This document shows, piece by piece, positions 43,529 through 47,737 of a stretch of 47,737 nt of DNA. Below the pieces are notes generated by a model that saw only the letters and a list, made by a program, of their open reading frames with translations, did no database searches and was not told the DNA's origin. This DNA is from Gemmatimonadales bacterium UBA2989 (GTDB lineage Bacteria > Gemmatimonadota > Gemmatimonadetes > Longimicrobiales > Gaopeijiaceae). Position 1 is the first letter of the stretch. Every line of letters starts with the position of its first letter. A program made the position numbers and the translations under genes. The DNA is taken from positions 1 to 47,737 of the forward strand of contig DEAF01000024.1 in NCBI GenBank assembly GCA_002346625.1, written 5' to 3'.

Positions 43529-44565
43529 AAACATCACCTTTGCGAGCTGCACTTATAGGATGTGGACGGATTGGAGCAGGGTGCTCTGGGATAGGGCATT
43601 CAAGACTTCAGAGCCATGCTGCAGCTTATACTGCATGTGAAGGCACAAATCTTGTGGCAGCTTGTGATCCTGACGAGAAAGTTCTCGCATGTATGAGTGA
43701 AAAATGGGGGATTGAAAGACTTTACAGAGATGCTGGGGAGATGATTCAATCTGAAGACCCAGAGGTAGTCAGTATTTGCACTCCAGCTTCTTCTCACTTG
43801 TCACTTATGCGTGAAGTGGTTGCTCTAGGATCGTTTAAAAGAGTTTTACTTGAGAAGCCCGTAGCTTCTACTCCAGAAGAGGCGGCTGAGATTGATATGT
43901 TGGCGAAAGCGAACAACGTTACTGTGGCAGTGAACTATGCTAGGAGATACGCTCCCGTGTATCAAGCAGTAGCGAAAGGATTCCAAGAAGGACAGTATGG
44001 CGATATTCAGCATATACAAGTTGTATATACCAAGGGTATTGTTAACAATGGCAGTCATGTTCTTGACTTGCTCCGTTTCCTATTCGGAGATCCTGACGGT
44101 TTTGCAGTAGTAAATGTCATTAGTCCTGTCGCAGAAGATCCAGAGGTGAGCTTTAGGGTTGTCTATCAGGATCGCTTCGAAGTATGGATATCATGTGTGG
44201 ATTCTTCTCAGTACAACGTTTTTGACATGGATGTTTTTGGTACTAGAGGACGACTCCGATTTACAGATTTAGGGCACAAGTCGAGCGTTTATAACGTCGA
44301 AGATGTGCGGGAAATACATGGCTTTCGTCAGTTAAAAATGGATTCATTACAGGATACAGGCCTGAGCACGGCAACGGGTAGGGCGGTGTCGGATGTTTTG
44401 GATGCAGAAAAAGAGGGTCGCTTGCCTATCTGTACGATACGTGATGGTGCCCTAGCGCTTTCTATGGCTGTTGAGATTGCCGAGGCCGCAGTATTAGACA
44501 AGAAATTATTCCATTCTTTTGTATCACTTAAGTCAGGAGAAAATCGATTTCCAAATCTATCTTAG
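43525..44565 (+). CDS. Gfo/Idh/MocA-family sugar dehydrogenase
   Basis: The 346-residue protein has an N-terminal Rossmann domain (RAALIGCGRIGAG, then VVSICTPASSHLSLMREV and VLLEKPVASTPEEA with the catalytic-pair Lys of EKP) and a C-terminal beta-sheet domain from about 130 (VNYARRYAPVYQAV, GIVNNGSHVLDLLRFLFG). Such enzymes oxidise a sugar hydroxyl, often C3 of a nucleotide sugar or sugar phosphate. It overlaps the SpsF-like gene by four bases (ATGA) and is followed by a DegT aminotransferase gene. That order mirrors WlbA/WlbE and NtdC/NtdA, where a 3-keto sugar is made and then aminated. The role here is inferred from that order. Confidence 0.9.
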   Translation: MKTSPLRAALIGCGRIGAGCSGIGHSRLQSHAAAYTACEGTNLVAACDPDEKVLACMSEKWGIERLYRDAGEMIQSEDPEVVSICTPASSHLSLMREVVALGSFKRVLLEKPVASTPEEAAEIDMLAKANNVTVAVNYARRYAPVYQAVAKGFQEGQYGDIQHIQVVYTKGIVNNGSHVLDLLRFLFGDPDGFAVVNVISPVAEDPEVSFRVVYQDRFEVWISCVDSSQYNVFDMDVFGTRGRLRFTDLGHKSSVYNVEDVREIHGFRQLKMDSLQDTGLSTATGRAVSDVLDAEKEGRLPICTIRDGALALSMAVEIAEAAVLDKKLFHSFVSLKSGENRFPNLS

Positions 44566-45833
44566 CCATCCTTGGAGGTGATCCAGTCTGTTGTGAGCCT
44601 TGGCCGGAAACTAACTCGATCGGTGAAGAAGAGAAGCTAGCAGTTATGGAGGTCTTGGAAACGGGAGTCTTGTCGGGCTTTCGTGGTGTTGCGGGATCAG
44701 ATTTTTTTGGGGGTCCGCAGGTTAAGAGCTTTGAGCAGGAATGGTCTGATTTCGTAGGAAGTAACCATGCCGTAGGTTTTAACTCACTTACATCCGGACT
44801 TTTTGCCATGGTTGGTGCCGCTGGTGTCGGACCAGGTGATGAGGTGATTGTCTCTCCCTATACGATGTCCGCATCTGCTACTTGTGTACTTGCTTACGGC
44901 GCAATTCCAGTTTTTGCTGATATAGACCCACAAACTTACTGCCTAGACCCAGGTTCAATTCGCAGAAGAATCAGTGAGCGCACAAAGGCCATTATTGTAG
45001 TGCATCTCTTTGGTTCCCCAGCACCCATGGATGATATTATGGATCTTGCCAGGGAACACGACCTTATTGTTATAGAGGATGCTGCCCAAGCACCTGGCGG
45101 TCTATACCAGGGCCAACACGTTGGCACCATAGGACACATGGGAGGTTTTAGCCTCAACTATCACAAGACTATTCATTCAGGAGAAGGTGGAATTATAGTC
45201 ACCGACGATGACAATTTAGCAATCAGGCTGCAGCTTATACGTAATCACGGTGAAGTTGTGGTTGATGAAATGAATATCCAGGAAATCGGCAACCTGTTTG
45301 GTGGAAACACAAGAATGACCGAGATCCAAGCTGCTATTGGCAGACAACAGCTTCACAAGCTGGATTTCCTCACGAAGACTCGCATAAATCTTGCTCGAGT
45401 TTTGGACGAAGGTTTAGAGGATGTGCCTGGTATAACACCACAGATAGTAAATCCAGAAGACAAGCACGTTTATTATTTTTATCCTATGCATTTTGATGAA
45501 GAAGTATGGGAGTTGTCCCGGGATACTTTTGTGCGAGCCTCACAGGCTGAGGGCATCGAGATGCGCCAGGGATATGTTCGCCCAATATACTGGGAGCCTC
45601 TTTACCAAAGACGTGTGGCATTTGCTGGGGGTAATTTCCCTTTCGATCTTATCGATCCTATGCCGGAGTACCCCCGAGGTCTTTGCCCCGTGACAGAAGA
45701 GGCTCACGAAAACAGCCTCATATTCGGCAAATTCTGTCGTTGGCCACTAACTTCTGATCATGCTTTGCAGGTGCTAGAGGTCGTAAGGAAGGTATGGGAT
45801 CATCGTGGCGAACTCAGAAATATTAAATTTTGA
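44547..45833 (+). CDS. Second DegT/DnrJ/EryC1/StrS aminotransferase, probable AUU start
   Basis: From the first ATG (44646) the product would be 395 residues and lack the family's N-terminus. The frame stays open upstream and reads ILAILGGDPV, PWPETNSIGEEEK and LAV, the normal start region of this family, with no ATG, GTG or TTG. An ATT at 44547 lies six bases after AGGAGA and gives 428 residues, overlapping the upstream gene by 19 bases. The PLP Lys is K207 in NYHKTIHSGEGG (K174 from the ATG), and the PLP Asp is in VIEDAAQAPGG. It resembles the StrS/AHBA-synthase group that aminates keto-sugars, and probably uses the product of the Gfo/Idh/MocA enzyme. Confidence 0.85.
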   Translation: MSKSILAILGGDPVCCEPWPETNSIGEEEKLAVMEVLETGVLSGFRGVAGSDFFGGPQVKSFEQEWSDFVGSNHAVGFNSLTSGLFAMVGAAGVGPGDEVIVSPYTMSASATCVLAYGAIPVFADIDPQTYCLDPGSIRRRISERTKAIIVVHLFGSPAPMDDIMDLAREHDLIVIEDAAQAPGGLYQGQHVGTIGHMGGFSLNYHKTIHSGEGGIIVTDDDNLAIRLQLIRNHGEVVVDEMNIQEIGNLFGGNTRMTEIQAAIGRQQLHKLDFLTKTRINLARVLDEGLEDVPGITPQIVNPEDKHVYYFYPMHFDEEVWELSRDTFVRASQAEGIEMRQGYVRPIYWEPLYQRRVAFAGGNFPFDLIDPMPEYPRGLCPVTEEAHENSLIFGKFCRWPLTSDHALQVLEVVRKVWDHRGELRNIKF

Positions 45834-45841
45834 GTGAAGCT

Positions 45842-47011
45842 ATGCGGATTCTTGCATTACCTGGTGACCCGGGAGGAGTGGCCGCTTGGGCTCCCTGTCT
45901 TGCTGTCCTAGCAGATGATTCCGAATTCCAATTGGATGTGCGGCCACGAGCTGTAGCAGCAGATGTTTTAGATGATTTTGACATTCCGAACCACTCTCTT
46001 GATGTAGCACTGTTTAATGGGGATAACGATATCAATGTTCTTGCTTTACGCCTATTGGATCAAACTTTGCCAGATCTAATTCTCACGGGATCATGTTTCG
46101 AGCCAGGATTAGAGTTGATTATTGCAAGAAAAGGTAAGGAGAGAGGAATACCAGTTATTTCATTATTAGATTCCTGGACTCATTATAGGCGTCGATACCA
46201 AATGTTCGGAGAATCTGATCTTGCGGTTGACCAACTCCCTCATGTTATCTGTGTAATGGATGATTTTGCCCAACAAGAGATGGTTGAGGAGGGTTTTCCT
46301 GAAAAATGTCTTCGCATCGTAGGTCATCCGGGGTTAGATCGGTTTCTTAATCTTCAGGGTCGGCTTGATCATAATTTCCGAGCTAAAGGAAGGACTGATT
46401 TAGGTATAGGTACGGATGAGAAACTGATTGTATTTTTTTCGCAGCCCTTAAAAGAGATGTTTGGGCCTCCGGGAAGCTCCACTTATCGTGGGTACGATGA
46501 AAGCACTGTGCTAAAAGAGCTTCTAGGGGCTGTGAATGCGATATCTTCTGAGGATGGCGATGATACAATTTGCCGAGTTTTTGTGAAACCTCATCCTAAA
46601 GAGGATCCAGATAACATAAGAGTTGCTACTAGTGGTAATATAGATTTGGAAGTGTGTTTTGAAGATGATCTCATTAAATTAATTGAGGTGGCCGATGTGG
46701 TTGTGGGCATGACTTCTATTGTTTTGGTAATGTCTTTTTTAGCCGGTCGCCCGACGGTCAGCATCCAGCCTGGACTTTGCGTACGTGACGAACTAATGCT
46801 CAGCCGGGCAGGACACCTTACTCCTGTTACTAACTCGGGAGATTTGGTCGATATACTCAGGAGGGAATTAACGAGTCCTTGTACTCTAACGTCGAGTGTG
46901 GATGAAGTACTAAAGGATGGCCAGTCAGTGGCGCGCGTGATTGCACTTTGCCGGAACCTTTTAAATGGAGAAATAAGCGTCGACAAGATTAGTGTGACTG
47001 CAAAACTGTGA
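45842..47011 (+). CDS. GT-B-fold glycan biosynthesis protein, possible glycosyltransferase
   Basis: Start placed at the ATG at 45842 (MRILALPGDPGG); a TTG at 45830 is also in frame. The 389-residue protein has two Rossmann-like halves. The first contains DLILTGSCFEPGLELIIARKG and GIPVISLLDSWTHYRRRY, and LPHVICVMDDFAQQEMVEEGF leads to IVGHPGLDRF. The second has LIVFFSQPLKEMFG, VFVKPHPKEDPD and VADVVVGMTSIVLVMSFLAGRPTVSI. These are the features of GT-B enzymes such as UDP-GlcNAc epimerases and CDP-glycerol or sialic-type transferases. No specific family can be named. Position inside the operon suggests transfer or processing of the CMP-activated sugar. Confidence 0.7.
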   Translation: MRILALPGDPGGVAAWAPCLAVLADDSEFQLDVRPRAVAADVLDDFDIPNHSLDVALFNGDNDINVLALRLLDQTLPDLILTGSCFEPGLELIIARKGKERGIPVISLLDSWTHYRRRYQMFGESDLAVDQLPHVICVMDDFAQQEMVEEGFPEKCLRIVGHPGLDRFLNLQGRLDHNFRAKGRTDLGIGTDEKLIVFFSQPLKEMFGPPGSSTYRGYDESTVLKELLGAVNAISSEDGDDTICRVFVKPHPKEDPDNIRVATSGNIDLEVCFEDDLIKLIEVADVVVGMTSIVLVMSFLAGRPTVSIQPGLCVRDELMLSRAGHLTPVTNSGDLVDILRRELTSPCTLTSSVDEVLKDGQSVARVIALCRNLLNGEISVDKISVTAKL

Positions 47012-47031
47012 ACTATGGTGCAAAGGAAAAC

Positions 47032-47607
47032 ATGGTAACCCCATTTCTGAGTTCGGAACGTCTTATACTAAGGGCGCTGGAAGAGAGTGATGCAGACGGG
47101 GATTATCCTGGATGGCTCAATGATGAAGAGGTTAATAGGGGTAACGCACACCATCGCGATCCCTACACTAGAGAATTAGCCCTAGAATACATCCGGAGAG
47201 TCCGAGATTCACAAAGGGAACTGGTTCTTGCAATGACCCTGAAGGATTCGGGCCGACATATTGGCAATATTGCTCTCCAGAAGATCGATCCAGTTTACCG
47301 GAGTGCAGAGTTCGCAATTCTATTGGGAGCTAAAGATTTATGGGGTAAGGGCTATGCTAAAGAGGCAGGTCGCATATTGTGTGATCATGGATTTTTAACC
47401 CTTAACCTAAGACGTATTCACTGCGGCACATTCGCATCTAATGTAGCCATGCAAAAACTTGCCGAATACTTGGGTATGGCTCTGGAAGGCAGGAGAAGGC
47501 AGGCAGCTTTCAAAGACGGTTTGTGGTTGGATATAGTAGAGTACGGTGTGCTTCTGGATGAGTATCTAGATAAATTCAAAATTTCAGTTGAGTCAACTGA
47601 GGATTGA
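47032..47607 (+). CDS. GNAT-family N-acetyltransferase (RimJ/RimL type; SpsD/PseH-like by context)
   Basis: Start taken at the ATG at 47032, preceded by AAGGA; a GTG at 47008 would add eight residues and overlap the previous gene by four bases. The 191-residue protein is a RimJ/RimL-type GNAT: LSSERLILRALEESDADG, HIGNIALQKIDPVYRSAEFAILLG, the acetyl-CoA loop LWGKGYAKEA, LNLRRIHCGTFASNVAMQKLAEYLGM and the closing DIVEYGVL. PseH and SpsD of nonulosonic acid pathways belong to the same superfamily and acylate an amino sugar. Here two aminotransferases in the operon provide possible amines. The exact acceptor is unknown. Confidence 0.9.
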   Translation: MVTPFLSSERLILRALEESDADGDYPGWLNDEEVNRGNAHHRDPYTRELALEYIRRVRDSQRELVLAMTLKDSGRHIGNIALQKIDPVYRSAEFAILLGAKDLWGKGYAKEAGRILCDHGFLTLNLRRIHCGTFASNVAMQKLAEYLGMALEGRRRQAAFKDGLWLDIVEYGVLLDEYLDKFKISVESTED

Positions 47608-47611
47608 ATAA

Positions 47612-47737
47612 ATGTCACAAGTGACAGCTATCATTGTGGCACGGATGGGATCCACCCGACTCCCCAGAAAGTCAATGATGCCCCTAATGGGGAAACCTAT
47701 GGTAGAGCGCCTCATCGAACGTGTATCACGGGCATCC
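47612..47737 (+). CDS. Second SpsF-like cytidylyltransferase (partial, right edge)
   Basis: Only the first 42 codons are in the window, from the ATG at 47612. They contain the nucleotide-binding start of the cytidylyltransferase fold, AIIVARMGSTRLPRKSMMPLMGKPMVERLIERV, which parallels VVQARIGSQRLPRKAIEEIGGLPIIQLVLERV of the complete homologue at 42758. The gene follows the acetyltransferase by four bases. Two such enzymes in one operon suggest two different CMP-activated sugars, or activation and transfer partners. The rest of the protein is outside the window. Confidence 0.88.
   Translation, partial: MSQVTAIIVARMGSTRLPRKSMMPLMGKPMVERLIERVSRAS

Noticed and set aside
37103..47737. Recent horizontal transfer of the sugar operon by a mobile element
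   Set aside because: No transposase, integrase, tRNA or flanking repeat is visible, and base composition looks like that of the neighbouring genes.

Overview
The window looks like a chromosomal segment of a Gram-negative, heterotrophic, probably aquatic bacterium of the Bacteroidota/Gemmatimonadota (FCB) side of the tree. The evidence is a SusC/SusD outer-membrane pair, many lipoproteins with clear lipoboxes, secreted LVIVD and FG-GAP beta-propeller proteins, secreted PQQ-type sugar dehydrogenase and amidohydrolase genes, and Shine-Dalgarno sites of the AGGAG type. Base composition is mid-range by eye. Gemmatimonadota is my best guess, but there is no rRNA gene or other phylogenetic marker to fix it. 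I see no mobile element, CRISPR array, tRNA or rRNA.

Region A (1-16204) is mostly ordinary metabolism and nutrient scavenging. It holds a truncated secreted M14 carboxypeptidase-like enzyme, a DUF4399 lipoprotein, a double-hotdog MaoC-type dehydratase, a homocysteine S-methyltransferase, a cold-shock protein, IspG and a CDGSH iron-sulfur protein. A long minus-strand run follows: sugar dehydrogenase, ornithine cyclodeaminase-like protein, amidohydrolase, APC permease and EamA exporter. Ornithine carbamoyltransferase diverges from that run. After it come a tiny secreted repeat protein, DAHP synthase and a signal-less BtuF-like protein.

Region B (16403-36798) is an envelope and secretion region. 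It contains an LVIVD-repeat protein; a three-gene block of small beta-barrel protein, SusC and SusD; a cupin; two large propeller-type proteins; and a set of exported peptide- and amide-cleaving enzymes. That set comprises an S9 prolyl oligopeptidase, M55 D-aminopeptidase, glycosylasparaginase and M19 dipeptidase. A lipoprotein cyclophilin, an unknown lipoprotein and a small metallophosphoesterase lie among them. Together with the M14 enzyme and the permeases this suggests growth on peptides, including modified or D-amino-acid-containing ones.

Region C (37103 to the right edge) is one tightly packed plus-strand operon for an unusual surface sugar. In order it encodes a UDP-sulfoquinovose synthase-like (SQD1) enzyme, an iron-type alcohol dehydrogenase, a DegT aminotransferase, a PseG/SpsG-like hydrolase, a NeuB/SpsE-like synthase, an SpsF-like cytidylyltransferase, a Gfo/Idh/MocA dehydrogenase, a second DegT aminotransferase, a GT-B-fold protein, a GNAT acetyltransferase and the start of a second SpsF-like cytidylyltransferase. 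This is the Bacillus sps/nonulosonic-acid gene set, expanded with two separate 'oxidise then transaminate' pairs and a sulfosugar enzyme. It is the best candidate here for an undescribed system: a pathway to an amino-substituted, CMP-activated nonulosonic acid, possibly in a glycan that also carries a sulfonated hexose.

Two genes (the homocysteine methyltransferase and the second DegT aminotransferase) have coding homology extending upstream of any ATG, GTG or TTG, which suggests rare start codons.
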